NCBI RefSeq assembly: GCF_001406815.1
Contig: NZ_CVRR01000009.1
Location: 1 to 64,000, forward strand
Direction of reading: 5' to 3'
Length of the DNA: 64,000 nt
Source: Roseburia faecis
Lineage (GTDB): Bacteria; Bacillota; Clostridia; Lachnospirales; Lachnospiraceae
Both the position numbers and the translations under genes were made by a program. The notes below the pieces were generated by a model. The model did no database searches. It had not been told where the DNA came from and saw only the letters and a program-made list of their open reading frames with translations. Of the stretch, positions 42,847-52,415 are shown piece by piece. Each line of letters opens with the position of its first letter. Position 1 is the first letter of the stretch.

Positions 42847-43791
42847 TTATAGCATTTTTTCAATTTCTTCTTTCTCCGGCATCACGCGGAGCGCGCCTTT
42901 GCGCGTCGTGATCAGAGAAGCCGCCGCATTGGCAAAACGAAGCATCTCTTTCAAATTTTTCTCTTCAAGCCCCTCCAGTCCATGCTCCAGCACATAATGC
43001 AGAACACACGCACAGAACGTATCTCCCGCACCGGTCGTCTCAATCGTATTTGGCTGAAGAAACGGCTTTGCCTCCACAATTCTGTCTTTATAATACGCCC
43101 GGCTTCCCTCTTTTCCCATGGAAACCAGTATGAGCGGAACCGGATAGCGTTCCCGTATCCAGCGGACTCCATCCGTATAATCTTCTTTCCCCGTCAGCCA
43201 CTGGATTTCATTATCCGATATTTTTAAAATATCACACTGTCCCAGACCATATAACACCTGTTCCCTGGCATCTTCCATGGAGTCCCAGAGCGGTTTGCGG
43301 ATATTCGGATCAAAGGAAATGAGTGCACCTGCTTCTTTTGCGACCGCGATCGCTTTTTTCGTTGCTGCGCGGACACCCGGATGCGTCATGGACAACGTTC
43401 CAAAATGAAAGATTTTTGCTCCACGGATTATTTCCTCCGGCAGTTCTTCTTCCGTCAGCATCATGTCCGCACCAGGATTACGGTAAAAGGAAAAATCCCG
43501 GTCTCCATCCGGATACGTATGTACCAGTGCCAGCGTCGTGTGCACCTTGTCATCCTTTAAAAGTCCGGCTGCATCAATACCGACTTCCGTGATCGCATCT
43601 TCCAGCTGCTTTCCGAAAAAATCGTTTCCTACTTTTCCGATAAAAGCCGTCTTATGTCCCAGGCGCGACAGCATTGCCAGCACATTGCACGGTGCGCCTC
43701 CCGGATTTGCCTCAAACAGCGGATTGCCCTGCCCGCTGACTCCGTTTTCGGTAAAATCAATGAGCAGTTCCCCCAAAGCCACTACGTCCAT
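42847..43791 (-). CDS. PfkB-family fructokinase
   Basis: This 314-residue ribokinase-fold sugar kinase most likely phosphorylates fructose released by the GH32 enzyme. The N-terminal motif is NPGGAPCNVLAMLSRLGHKT, and the C-terminal ATP/anion-hole signature is ETTGAGDTFCACVL with the catalytic Asp in GAGD. The pattern YGIGIDAAGLL-like and FYRNPGADMMLTEEEL suits fructokinases. It is the last gene of the sucrose/fructan operon, 23 bases after GH32. Confidence 0.93.
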   Translation of the reverse strand: MDVVALGELLIDFTENGVSGQGNPLFEANPGGAPCNVLAMLSRLGHKTAFIGKVGNDFFGKQLEDAITEVGIDAAGLLKDDKVHTTLALVHTYPDGDRDFSFYRNPGADMMLTEEELPEEIIRGAKIFHFGTLSMTHPGVRAATKKAIAVAKEAGALISFDPNIRKPLWDSMEDAREQVLYGLGQCDILKISDNEIQWLTGKEDYTDGVRWIRERYPVPLILVSMGKEGSRAYYKDRIVEAKPFLQPNTIETTGAGDTFCACVLHYVLEHGLEGLEEKNLKEMLRFANAAASLITTRKGALRVMPEKEEIEKML

Positions 43792-43813
43792 GTTCTCTTC
43801 CTCCTGTTACTTT

Positions 43814-45280
43814 TTATAATATAATATCATACTTTTCGACCGTAATATACATCTTTTTATCGCTGAAAAACCGGATTCCCTCTGCCTCCAAAGGGGTACA
43901 AACCGCCGTTGTTGCCACCTGCTGCCCGTCATTGATAAAAAGCTCAATGGACTGACGGTCCAGAATAAACCGCATTTTTTTAAGTCCTTTTGGATCTGCA
44001 ATTTTAATTTTGCGCACGCAGACCACATCTTTTGTCACACCACAGTATGTGCGGTCAATCTCCAATATTCCTGTTCCCTTATGATAAGTAAAACTTGTCT
44101 CGTATTCCTCATCTGCGGCAAGCTGTATGGAAAAAACGTTAAAATCCTGTTCATCCATTGTAACAGTCAGATCCATCGTCCGTCCGCAAATGCCGGAAAG
44201 TGCTGTCTCACCATCAATCTCTGCATGCTCATAATGGCACGGATTCTTATGATACTGCGCAATCTCCCGAACCGGCTGCTGCCAGATCTGTCCGTCTTTT
44301 ACTTCCAGTTCCCGCGGAAGAGTCATCATGCCCTGCCAGTCCTGCGTATCCGGCACCACACAGGCATCCCATGACTTCATCCATGCAATCATCACACGCC
44401 GCCCATCCGGGAGAAGTGTGGTCTGAGGTGCATAAAAGTCCAGTCCGTAGTCAATCGTATGCGGTTCTTCTTTTTCAAATATATGCGAATTTTTATCGTA
44501 ATTTCCAAGAAAATAAACAGAATTATTTCCATTGTGGAATTCGTATTTTTCCGCTTTCATATTCTGTGGGGAACAGATCAGTACATGTTTATCTCCCAGT
44601 GGGAAAAAGTCCGGACATTCCCACATCGTTCCGACTTTTCCGGTACTGTTTGCCGCAAGAACGGTCTCAAATTTCCATTCTTTTAAATCTTTGCTGGAAC
44701 AGAGCACGACCTGTCCGATCTGCCTGTTATCCTTGCTTCCGACAATCAGATAATAGGTGTCCTCTTCCTTCCAGATTTTCGGGTCACGGAAATCAATCCG
44801 GCTACAGTTTTCCGGCAGCATCTCCCCGGTCACAACCGGGTTGTTTTCATACTTTACATAATCCCTGCCATCCCCGAATGCGATGCACTGGTTCTGTCGT
44901 TCCTCTTCCCTGCCGTCCGGCAGTGTAATCTTTGTGACACCGGTATAGACCAGCACATGTTTGTTATCCGCTTCAATAGCACTTCCGGAAAAACATCCGT
45001 TCCGGTCATAGTCCTGATCCGGTGCAAGTGCTGCCGGAAGCTGTTCCCAGCTTATCATATCCGTTGTCACACTGTGCCCCCAGTGCATCGGTCCCCACTC
45101 CCTTGCATATGGATAATACTGGTAGAACAGATGGATTTTTCCATCGTAAACGGAAAAACCGTTCGGATCATTGATCCATCCGGCAGGTGCCGAGATATGA
45201 AACAACGGTCTGGTATTTTTATCGGTCTGTGCTGCTTTTTCTGCCTCATATGCTCTCGCTTTTTTTAACATCTCACTCAT
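43814..45280 (-). CDS. GH32 sucrose(-6-phosphate) hydrolase / β-fructosidase
   Basis: This is a 488-residue intracellular enzyme cutting β-fructosyl bonds of sucrose or short fructans. GH32 catalytic motifs: nucleophile Asp in GWINDPNGFSV, stabilising Asp in RIDFRDPKIW and acid/base Glu in MWECPDFFPL. The C-terminal β-sandwich ends MYITVEKYDIIL. There is no signal peptide. Start ATG 45280 (MSEMLKKARAYE), with AGGAG nine bases upstream; the frame further up to 45403 overlaps the binding-protein gene and is not used. An ABC importer rather than a PTS feeds it, so the unphosphorylated sugar is the likelier substrate. Confidence 0.94.
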   Translation of the reverse strand: MSEMLKKARAYEAEKAAQTDKNTRPLFHISAPAGWINDPNGFSVYDGKIHLFYQYYPYAREWGPMHWGHSVTTDMISWEQLPAALAPDQDYDRNGCFSGSAIEADNKHVLVYTGVTKITLPDGREEERQNQCIAFGDGRDYVKYENNPVVTGEMLPENCSRIDFRDPKIWKEEDTYYLIVGSKDNRQIGQVVLCSSKDLKEWKFETVLAANSTGKVGTMWECPDFFPLGDKHVLICSPQNMKAEKYEFHNGNNSVYFLGNYDKNSHIFEKEEPHTIDYGLDFYAPQTTLLPDGRRVMIAWMKSWDACVVPDTQDWQGMMTLPRELEVKDGQIWQQPVREIAQYHKNPCHYEHAEIDGETALSGICGRTMDLTVTMDEQDFNVFSIQLAADEEYETSFTYHKGTGILEIDRTYCGVTKDVVCVRKIKIADPKGLKKMRFILDRQSIELFINDGQQVATTAVCTPLEAEGIRFFSDKKMYITVEKYDIIL

Positions 45281-45294
45281 ACAAATTCTCCTGT

Positions 45295-46974
45295 TTATTT
45301 TTCTTCTTTCAATGACTCCTGATACTGATCGAAATATTTCTGTTTGATTGCCAGATAATCGGAAAGCCCGTATTTCTCCATTTTCTTTAAATAGGAATCC
45401 CACTCTTTGTCGATTCCGCCATTTAAAATCCAGTCTGCTTTTTTCTGCTCCGCATATTTTTTAATATCGGTATCATACTGGGATACTTTATTGGTATCGT
45501 CAATACTCATAAACACATTCGGATATACATACTTGCTTTTCATATCCTTCAGATATGTTTCATGCATATTGTCCAGACGCCATTTAGCATCCGCCGGCTG
45601 TGTGACATACACATCATAATACTCATTGAGAACTGCAAGCGGACCGTTGACAGACTGCGCCTCACGTACCTCTACCGGTGACTGGTCGCCCAGATCCAGA
45701 TGCTTCAACATTTCACCGCCATCTTTATTTGTGGACAGTTCAAAAATATTAAACGAATCCTTTTCCCCATAACTTCCCCAGTTATTCTGCGGGGACTGAA
45801 GCGGCGCATACATCTGATCAATCCAAGCTGCCGCCAGTGCCGTGTTCCGACAGCTGGATGTAAGCACACAGCGGCCTCTGTCAAAACCACTTGTTTCACT
45901 GTTATTCTGTCTTGTGATATTTCTGGCTCCCTCCGGACCGGTCAGTGCCGGAAGCATCACATAATCGGTATTATTGTCAATATTTGCAATATCCCAGGTA
46001 AAGCAGAGACCGTAACGGTGATTTTTACCTTTTGCCACATAGGTTGACCACTCCTGCGTAAATGCCTCCGGATCTACAAGATCCTCTGTTACCAGCTTAT
46101 GCAGCCATTCGATGCCTTCTTTGTAACCTTCCTGCACGGTCGTATAAATCACGGTTCCGTCATCTTTTACGGCAAAATGATCGCCCGTATCTCCATATCC
46201 TTCGCCAAATCCGTTGATGAGAATCGCCGGATCCTGATCGCCATTGTTGATGATAAATGACATCGGAATCACATCTCCCTCGATATCAAACTGTTTTTTC
46301 AGATCATCCGCATGATCCCGGAACGCAATCAGCACCTGTTCCAGTTCATCGGTTGTCGTTGGAATATCCAGTCCCAGATAATCCAGCCACTTTTTATTGA
46401 TATAAGGAATATCCCCGATTGCCTGAATGGCTTCTTTCCCTGCGCCAAGCTGCTCAATCCACGGAAATGAATAAATATGTCCGTCCGGTGCGGTACACAT
46501 CGTCCGGTATTCCGGATATTTCTCAAAGACCGCCTGAAGGTTTGGCATATATTTGTCAATCAGATTTTCCAGCGGAATAATAATTCCCTGCTTTGCATAA
46601 CGAAGCAGATCATAATCGCTCATTCCTGCATTAAACAAACCATCCGGAAGGTTTCCAAACTGTGCCAGTGCCAGATTCTTTTTATCGGAAAACTGGTCTG
46701 CCACAAAACAGGTCCAGTCAATATGTACATTCGTCTGTTTTTCGAGTCTCTTAAAAATAATCCGCTCGTTCGGATTCTGCGTAGAGGTTGCCGGAGCACT
46801 TGTGATAAATGATAATTCTGCCTGTTCTTTCAGTGGAAACTGTACTTCTGAAACCGGTATATCCGGATTGATCTCTGCCTCCAGATGCTGCTCTTTTCCG
46901 CATCCTGCCACACCGGTCATCATAGCAAATGCCAGTCCGAGTGCCAGACATTTTTTAATTTTTCTCTTCCACAT
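45295..46974 (-). CDS. ABC transporter solute-binding lipoprotein (LplA/YtcQ type)
   Basis: This is a 559-residue lipoprotein. The signal CLALGLAFAMMTGVAG precedes the lipidated Cys (AGCGKEQ). The large binding domain includes RLEKQTNVHIDWTCFVADQF, MPNLQAVFEKYPEYRTMCTA, PDGHIYSFPWI and GKNHRYGLCFTWDIANIDNN. Binding proteins of this size partner with YteP/YtcP-type permeases, as here, and serve oligosaccharides. With GH32 and fructokinase downstream, a sucrose- or fructan-derived ligand is inferred. Confidence 0.92.
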   Translation of the reverse strand: MWKRKIKKCLALGLAFAMMTGVAGCGKEQHLEAEINPDIPVSEVQFPLKEQAELSFITSAPATSTQNPNERIIFKRLEKQTNVHIDWTCFVADQFSDKKNLALAQFGNLPDGLFNAGMSDYDLLRYAKQGIIIPLENLIDKYMPNLQAVFEKYPEYRTMCTAPDGHIYSFPWIEQLGAGKEAIQAIGDIPYINKKWLDYLGLDIPTTTDELEQVLIAFRDHADDLKKQFDIEGDVIPMSFIINNGDQDPAILINGFGEGYGDTGDHFAVKDDGTVIYTTVQEGYKEGIEWLHKLVTEDLVDPEAFTQEWSTYVAKGKNHRYGLCFTWDIANIDNNTDYVMLPALTGPEGARNITRQNNSETSGFDRGRCVLTSSCRNTALAAAWIDQMYAPLQSPQNNWGSYGEKDSFNIFELSTNKDGGEMLKHLDLGDQSPVEVREAQSVNGPLAVLNEYYDVYVTQPADAKWRLDNMHETYLKDMKSKYVYPNVFMSIDDTNKVSQYDTDIKKYAEQKKADWILNGGIDKEWDSYLKKMEKYGLSDYLAIKQKYFDQYQESLKEEK

Positions 46975-46995
46975 ATCTGTACCTGTCCTTTCTGC

Positions 46996-47892
46996 TTAAC
47001 CTTTTACCGATCCAACCATAACACCTTTGTCAAAGTATTTCTGGAAAAATGGATACATAATAAGCAATGGTAAACTTGATACTACAATTGTTGCGTATTT
47101 TAACTGTTCGGCAACTTTTGCCATCTCCGCGGTACTCTGAATGTCCGCGATCATGCCCGGCTGCGGTGTATTCTGTACCAGAATGGAACGCAGAACCAGC
47201 TGCAGTGGCTGTAAGTTTGCATCATTTAAGTAAATCATCGCATCAAAATAACTGTTCCACATACCGACAAAAGACCACAGTGCCAGCACCGCGATAATCG
47301 GTTTGCACACCGGCATCATAATCTGGAAGAAATGCTGGATCTCATTTGCCCCGTCAATTGCGGATGCCTCCCGCAGTTCTTTTGGAATGGACTGATAGTA
47401 CGTTCTTGCCAGAATCATATTCCAGACATTAAATGCTCCCGGAATGAGAATTGCCCACACGGTATTTACCATATGAAGCTGATTGATCAAAATAAACGTC
47501 GGGATCATTCCACCGCCGAAAAACATGGTAATCAGAAAAATCACGTTAAAAAATTTTCTTCCGACAAATTCTTTTTTCGACATCGGATACGCTGCTAACA
47601 ATGTGACAAATACGGAAATTGCCGCAAATGCCAGTGAATACAAAAACGAATTTAAAAATCCGCGCCAGATCATTCCGTTTTCCAGCACACGCCGGTATGC
47701 ATCCAGTGTCCAGTCTTTGATGTGAAAACTCAGTCCCTGATTATTCAATACCGTCGGGTCCATAAAAGATGCTAAAACAACATAGACCAGCGGAACAACA
47801 ATTGAAAGAACAAACAGTCCAAGAATGGCATAACCGATTCCAAGCACCAGCCGGTCTGTCCGTGAATATTTCATTTTACTAACTGTTTCCAT
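46996..47892 (-). CDS. carbohydrate ABC transporter permease (YtcP/MalG type)
   Basis: This is a 298-residue permease with six helices. The EAA loop is REASAIDGANEIQHFFQIMM, and the YtcP-type end is YPFFQKYFDKGVMVGSVKG. It pairs with the interrupted YteP-type permease 12 bases upstream and with the 559-residue binding protein. An ATPase is not encoded nearby. Confidence 0.94.
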   Translation of the reverse strand: METVSKMKYSRTDRLVLGIGYAILGLFVLSIVVPLVYVVLASFMDPTVLNNQGLSFHIKDWTLDAYRRVLENGMIWRGFLNSFLYSLAFAAISVFVTLLAAYPMSKKEFVGRKFFNVIFLITMFFGGGMIPTFILINQLHMVNTVWAILIPGAFNVWNMILARTYYQSIPKELREASAIDGANEIQHFFQIMMPVCKPIIAVLALWSFVGMWNSYFDAMIYLNDANLQPLQLVLRSILVQNTPQPGMIADIQSTAEMAKVAEQLKYATIVVSSLPLLIMYPFFQKYFDKGVMVGSVKG

Positions 47893-47904
47893 TTCACGTT
47901 CCTC

Positions 47905-48843
47905 CTATAATCCTTCTCCATCGTTTAATTTTTTTACCACCCAGTTCACAAATATAAGCAGGATCACATTGATCACCGAATTAAACAGTCCCACTGCCGT
48001 AGAATAACCGTAATCGCCATTCAAAAGACCAATCCGGTATACATAGGTTGATAAAATTTCAGAAGCCGGTAAGTTCATATCTGTCTGCAGGGCATATGCC
48101 TTTTCAAAGCCGATGCTCATAATGTTTCCGGCCTGTAAAATAAACTGGATCACGATAATATCCTTGATTGCCGGAAGTTCCACATACCAGATCTGCTGCA
48201 AAAGATTTGCACCGTCCACAATGGCTGCCTCTTCCAGTTCCTTGCTTGCATTGGATAATGCTGCAGTATACATGATGGATGCCCAGCCTGCTCCCTGCCA
48301 GATTCCGCTTGCAATATAAATGGTACGGAATGCGGACGGCATGGTCATCCAGTTTGTATTCATCCCCAACAGGCGGTTTAACGGTCCTACCGGAGATAAA
48401 AACATACGCACCATACCACAGAGCACGATGACGGAAATAAAATTCGGTGCATAGATCAGCAGCTAGATTTTTTTCTTAATCCCCGCCTTGCGGATACGGT
48501 TCAGTAAAAGTGCCAGAATAATTGGTATCGGAAAACTCCAGAGAAGTCCAAAGATACTCAGCTTTAATGTGTTCAGCAGGTAGTTCATAAAATCCGGTGA
48601 TGATAAAAATCTCCGGAAATATTCCAGCCCCACCCACGGGCTTCCCAAAACTCCTTTAATGACATTGTAATCCTCAAATGCAATCAGAAGTCCTCCCATC
48701 GGAAGATACTTGAATATGATTGTGAGTAACAGTGCCGGCATCAGGAAAAAAACATACAGCTGCCAGTTTTTCTTTATATAAGACAGCTTACTCCCCATGG
48801 TTTGTTTTTTCGCAGAGCCGACTTGTTTTGCCAGTTTTTTCAT
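47905..48843 (-). pseudogene. YteP/LplB-type ABC permease interrupted by an amber codon
   Basis: The frame opens at ATG 48843 and encodes YVFFLMPALLLTIIFKYLPM, LPIPIILALLLNRIRKAGIK-like sequence, and ends at TAG 48465-48463. The very next codons continue the protein in the same frame: LLIYAPNFISVIVLCGMVRM, then the EAA loop EEAAIVDGANLLQQIW, to the stop at 47905. The product would be 312 residues, normal for the family, with one stop where homologues read KKxYQTxxYAPHFIS. A CAG-to-TAG change is the simplest cause. All other operon genes are intact. Readthrough, a recent mutation or a sequence error are the options. Confidence 0.85.
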
Positions 48844-48897
48844 GCGATTGCTCCTCCCTTTTCATCGTATTACTCGTTCTGCTTTGGTGTAACCGGT

Positions 48898-48952
48898 AAA
48901 GTAACCGGTTACTTTATATTCTGATAGTACTACAAAGTTTCCGATATGTCAA
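48898..48952 (-). promoter_or_regulatory. sucrose operon promoter with LacI-type operator O1
   Basis: On the minus strand TTGACA (48952-48947), 17 bases, TACTAT (48929-48924). The perfect 18-bp palindrome AAAGTAACCGGTTACTTT (48898-48915) follows at once, over the transcript start. A partial third copy (GTAACCGGTAAA, about 48889-48900) adjoins it. CG at the dyad centre is typical of LacI-family sites. Confidence 0.85.
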
Positions 48953-48966
48953 CACTTTTATTTATT

Positions 48967-49029
48967 AAAGTAACCGATTACGTAACTAGTTATTTTTTCA
49001 TTGCTATTTTTCTTTCCGGTTGTTATACT
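48967..49029 (+). promoter_or_regulatory. operator O2 and promoter of the LacI regulator
   Basis: AAAGTAACCGATTACGTA (48967-48984) matches O1 at 14 of 18 positions. The regulator's own promoter follows: TTGCTA (49001-49006), 17 bases, TATACT (49024-49029). O1 and O2 are 69 bp apart centre to centre, so the divergent promoters can be controlled together. Confidence 0.75.
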
Positions 49030-49062
49030 ATGGATAAAACAGATAAAGGAGACAGCTTTCAG

Positions 49063-50088
49063 ATGGGAAAGAAACAGGTAACATTTGCAGATATTGCAGC
49101 ATATACGAATTTTTCAAAGACAACCATTTCCAGATATTTTAATCATCCGGACTCCCTGACGCTTGAAAATCAGGAGAAAATTTCACAGGCTCTTGATACT
49201 CTGGGTTACAAAAAGAATAAGCTTGCAAAGGTTCTTGCCAATGGAAAGAGTGAATTTATCGGAATCATTATTCCGAACCTTTATCTGCACTATTATTCGG
49301 AAATGCTTACACAGATTCTTTCCAGCTACCGCGATTTTCATTATAAATTTCTCGTATTCGTCAGCGACAACGGACCGTCCGAGGAGGAACAGTACATTGA
49401 TGAACTGATGGCATACCAGATTGAGGGCCTGATCGTGTTAAGTCACACTCTTTCTTCCGAAAAACTGGCTTCTTACCAGATCCCTGTCATTGCCATTGAG
49501 CGCGAAGCTGAACATATCTGTGGCGTAACCAGCGACAATTATATGGGTGCGCTCCAGGCGGCAACGCTTCTGATCCGAGACAAATGCGATGTACTGATTC
49601 ACGTTAATGCGGATGTTCCAAAGTCCATCCCTGCCTATGACCGTATCCGTGCCTTTGAAGATACCTGTCAGGAATATCACGTTCCTTATGAACTGAATTT
49701 AAATGTAATAGGGGATTCTTATCAGGACATTTTTGCACAAATGAAGCACATTTTCTCTGATATTGATGAGAAGTATCCATGCAAAAAAAAGGGGATTTTC
49801 CTCGCCAATGATACCTATGCAAATATGTTTTTAAACCTGATTTTCCAAAAATACGGATGCTTTCCTGACAGTTATGAACTGGTCGGATTTGACAATTCCC
49901 CGATTGCAAGCGAGGCAATTCTGCCTATCACAACGGTCGGACAGCAGATCGACCTGATCGCCAAAACCGCAATAGAACTTCTGGTACAGCAGATGGAAGA
50001 ACGCAAAAAAAGAAGACCGGTTCCTCTTTCGGAACCGATCCATAAACAGATTACACCGGTACTGATCCGCAGGGATACGACCAGCTGA
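49063..50088 (+). CDS. LacI-family regulator of the sucrose/fructan operon
   Basis: This 341-residue repressor has HTH VTFADIAAYTNFSKTTISRY near residues 5-25, hinge KNKLAKVLANGKSEF and sensor domain SEFIGIIIPNLYLHYYSEML...ELVGFDNSPIASEAILPITT. I start at ATG 49063 (MGKKQVTF), after AAAGGAG; the upstream in-frame ATGs (48946, 49030) lie in the operator and promoter. It is divergent from the importer operon with two matching operators between. The inducer is probably fructose, sucrose or a phosphate of these. Confidence 0.94.
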   Translation: MGKKQVTFADIAAYTNFSKTTISRYFNHPDSLTLENQEKISQALDTLGYKKNKLAKVLANGKSEFIGIIIPNLYLHYYSEMLTQILSSYRDFHYKFLVFVSDNGPSEEEQYIDELMAYQIEGLIVLSHTLSSEKLASYQIPVIAIEREAEHICGVTSDNYMGALQAATLLIRDKCDVLIHVNADVPKSIPAYDRIRAFEDTCQEYHVPYELNLNVIGDSYQDIFAQMKHIFSDIDEKYPCKKKGIFLANDTYANMFLNLIFQKYGCFPDSYELVGFDNSPIASEAILPITTVGQQIDLIAKTAIELLVQQMEERKKRRPVPLSEPIHKQITPVLIRRDTTS

Positions 50089-50100
50089 TTTTTTATAAAT

Positions 50101-51471
50101 TTATGATTTTTCTTTCTGCTCCATCCCCGTATGCGTCAGATCCTTCACCCACTTATATTTCCGAAAATGATAGAGCGTCCACGGAATTTTTCCAACCTCA
50201 TCAATACAGGTACACGCGTATACGACAATCACCGGCCAGTGGAACCGGTAAGTTCCAAGCGCAGCAAGTGGAATCGCGATTCCCCACATTGTTACGGCAA
50301 GGCTGTACACATCAAACATTGTATCACCGCCGGAACCAAACACGCCATTGATGGTAATTTCGTTGACGGAGCGGCCAATCATATAGACGCAGAGCACAAC
50401 AAACATTCCCTTTAAATATACGGCTGCCTGCGGTGTCAGTTTGACAAAATGCAAAATAAACGGTGCCGAAATTCCCATGAGAACCATCATGGCAACTCCG
50501 CACACAAAGGAAATCTTCATCATCCGCGTACCATATAATTTCCCCCGTTTTAGGTTGCCGGCACCAAGCTCATTTCCGACCATAATCCCCGCCGCACCGG
50601 AAATTCCGGCACTCAGGCAGCAGATGATATCACGGACAACCGCCGCCACAGAATTGGCAGCGGCCGCGTCTACTCCCAGATGTCCCATAAAAGAAGAATA
50701 CGAAGTAAATCCGACTCCCCAGAACAGGGACGCACCGAGAATCGGCATTGCGCATTTCCGGAAATCCCGTGCCAGTTCCCGGTTTCTTTGAAACAGACGG
50801 GTCAGATACGGACGGATGTAGCCCGGACGGCTGGAAATCAGGATACAACAGGCCAGTTCTATCATCCTTGCGCTTAATGTCGCTGTTGCTGCACCCCGGA
50901 CACCCATCGGGGTAATACCCAGTTTTCCGTAGATCAAAATGGCATTCAGTGCAATATTGATCCCTACCGTAGCAGAACTGATCAGTGCCGTTGTCAATGC
51001 GTGCTCACTGATTTTCATAACCACCAGATAGCATTGGGAAATTCCTGTAAGCAGATAAGAAAATCCGGCAATCCGCAGATACTGCACGCCATAACCGATC
51101 AATACCGGTTCATCCGTAAAAAACAGCATCAGATACTGTGGGAAACAGATACAGGCAATGAAAAATGCAATCGACACCAGACCACAAAGCCGCAGTGCCA
51201 TACAGAAAATATCATCCACCGTTTTGATATTGCCCCTGCCCCAGTACTGTGCCCCGAGAATCGCCAATCCTCCGGTTGCAGCAGAAAGAAGCATATTCTG
51301 GATAAACTGAATCTGCGTGGCAAGTGAAACTGCCGACATGTAATTCTGGTCCATCCCTCCGAGCATAAACGCATCTGCCACGGCAACCAGTGCCAGCATC
51401 AGGTTCTGCAGCATCATCGGAAGCATAAGACTCCAGAGTTTTTTATAAAAAATCGTATCGTTTGTAAACAT
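50101..51471 (-). CDS. MATE-family efflux transporter
   Basis: This is a 456-residue membrane protein with 12 predicted helices in two homologous bundles (LWSLMLPMMLQNLMLALVAV, AVADAFMLGGM; second half MPILGASLFWGVGFTSYSSF). It would expel cationic drugs or metabolites in exchange for Na+ or H+. Length and the conserved TALISSATVGINIALNAILI segment fit the NorM/DinF superfamily. It converges with the LacI gene and is followed by no obvious partner, so it is probably a single-gene unit. Confidence 0.93.
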   Translation of the reverse strand: MFTNDTIFYKKLWSLMLPMMLQNLMLALVAVADAFMLGGMDQNYMSAVSLATQIQFIQNMLLSAATGGLAILGAQYWGRGNIKTVDDIFCMALRLCGLVSIAFFIACICFPQYLMLFFTDEPVLIGYGVQYLRIAGFSYLLTGISQCYLVVMKISEHALTTALISSATVGINIALNAILIYGKLGITPMGVRGAATATLSARMIELACCILISSRPGYIRPYLTRLFQRNRELARDFRKCAMPILGASLFWGVGFTSYSSFMGHLGVDAAAANSVAAVVRDIICCLSAGISGAAGIMVGNELGAGNLKRGKLYGTRMMKISFVCGVAMMVLMGISAPFILHFVKLTPQAAVYLKGMFVVLCVYMIGRSVNEITINGVFGSGGDTMFDVYSLAVTMWGIAIPLAALGTYRFHWPVIVVYACTCIDEVGKIPWTLYHFRKYKWVKDLTHTGMEQKEKS

Positions 51472-51617
51472 AAAATTCTCTCTTTTTCCTGTGTCATTTC
51501 ATCTCAATCCATTTATTATATTGCCTTTTTCATCATTAAGCAACATCAATCATTGCCACTTGCCTCTATACCTGCATATAAAGTTTTGTTTCTTCGGAAA
51601 AAAAGAATTGTGACGCG

Positions 51618-51653
51618 AAAAAAGCCGCTGCAGGAAAAATACCTGCAACGGCT
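51618..51653 (-). terminator. Rho-independent terminator of the hsp20 gene
   Basis: On the minus strand AGCCGTTGCAGG pairs with CCTGCAGCGGCT across a T-rich loop, followed by a six-T run. It is 28 bases past the Hsp20 stop. Confidence 0.88.
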
Positions 51654-51680
51654 CAAAAATCAGGGGATATTTATAAAGGA

Positions 51681-52103
51681 TTACGCAATAGTAATATATT
51701 TCTTTTCTTCTGTCTTTGTCTTATCTTCCTTTGGAACAAACAGGGTAAGAATACCGTTCTGGAAACTTGCCCGGATATCTTCCTGACGGAGATACTCGCC
51801 CACATAGAATGATCTCTGGCAGCTTCCGGTATAACGCTCGCGGCGCAGATACTTACCTTCCACGGTCTCTTCTGCACTCTTGGCTGCACTGATCGTCAGA
51901 TAGCCTTTGTGCAATGCTGCCTGCACTTCTTCTTTCTTATAACCAGGCAGTTCCATCTGCAGCTCATATCCGTCTGCCAGTTCTCTGATATCTGTCTTCA
52001 TCAGATTCTGTGTGTTTTGCGATGCCTGCTGCTTCGGGGCTTTCTTGTTATATTCACTATCGTCATACCATGGGTTAAAAAATGTATCAAATAAATCGTA
52101 CAT
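51681..52103 (-). CDS. Hsp20/α-crystallin small heat-shock protein
   Basis: This 140-residue chaperone holds unfolded proteins for refolding. The α-crystallin domain spans about 35-130: DIRELADGYELQMELPGYKK, EEVQAALHKGYLTISAAKSA and the I-x-I-like tail (FQNGILTLFVPKE; YITIA). The N-terminal FDTFFNPWYDD is typical of Clostridial members. A perfect CIRCE element overlaps its promoter, so HrcA controls it. SD AGGAGG is upstream of ATG 52103. Confidence 0.95.
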   Translation of the reverse strand: MYDLFDTFFNPWYDDSEYNKKAPKQQASQNTQNLMKTDIRELADGYELQMELPGYKKEEVQAALHKGYLTISAAKSAEETVEGKYLRRERYTGSCQRSFYVGEYLRQEDIRASFQNGILTLFVPKEDKTKTEEKKYITIA

Positions 52104-52148
52104 AAGTCATTTCCTCCTGTAAACGTTTTGTTCTTTGTTTATGTCCCT

Positions 52149-52189
52149 ATTATAGCACGTTATTAGCACTCGTCAAGTATGAGTGCTAA
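52149..52189 (-). promoter_or_regulatory. CIRCE operator and promoter of hsp20
   Basis: TTAGCACTC-N9-GAGTGCTAA (52163-52189) is an exact CIRCE inverted repeat, the HrcA binding site. On the minus strand TTGACG (52176-52171) lies within the CIRCE and TATAAT (52154-52149) follows at 16 bases. Confidence 0.93.
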
Positions 52190-52209
52190 TAAAATTTCTA
52201 AAAATTTTA

Positions 52210-52415
52210 TTAAGTCCCGGTTTCTAAGGATTTCCGGATTTTTTCCACATCTGTTTTTCGCAGATCCCCATGAATATTGGATTCAAATGTTACATACTCA
52301 TAATCTTTCTGATATTTCTTTAGCTGTTTTACCAGCTTATCCGCCTGTTTTTCATATGCCTGCAGATCTATTTTTTCATATTCTGAAACCCCTGATTCCG
52401 CTTCGAAAACGGTCT
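52210..52415 (-). pseudogene. C-terminal remnant of an unidentified protein
   Basis: The minus frame ending at TAA 52212-52210 is open and encodes EKIDLQAYEKQADKLVKQLK, KYQKDYEYVTFESNIHGDLR, KTDVEKIRKSLETGT. There is no start codon, and the frame breaks at about 52415, exactly where the plus-strand Hpt remnant begins. Codon use looks genuine. The parent family is not recognised. Confidence 0.4.

Noticed and set aside
44200-44928. A 242-codon plus-strand ORF
   Set aside because: It is opposite GH32, with Pro/Ser/His-rich translation and no start signal.
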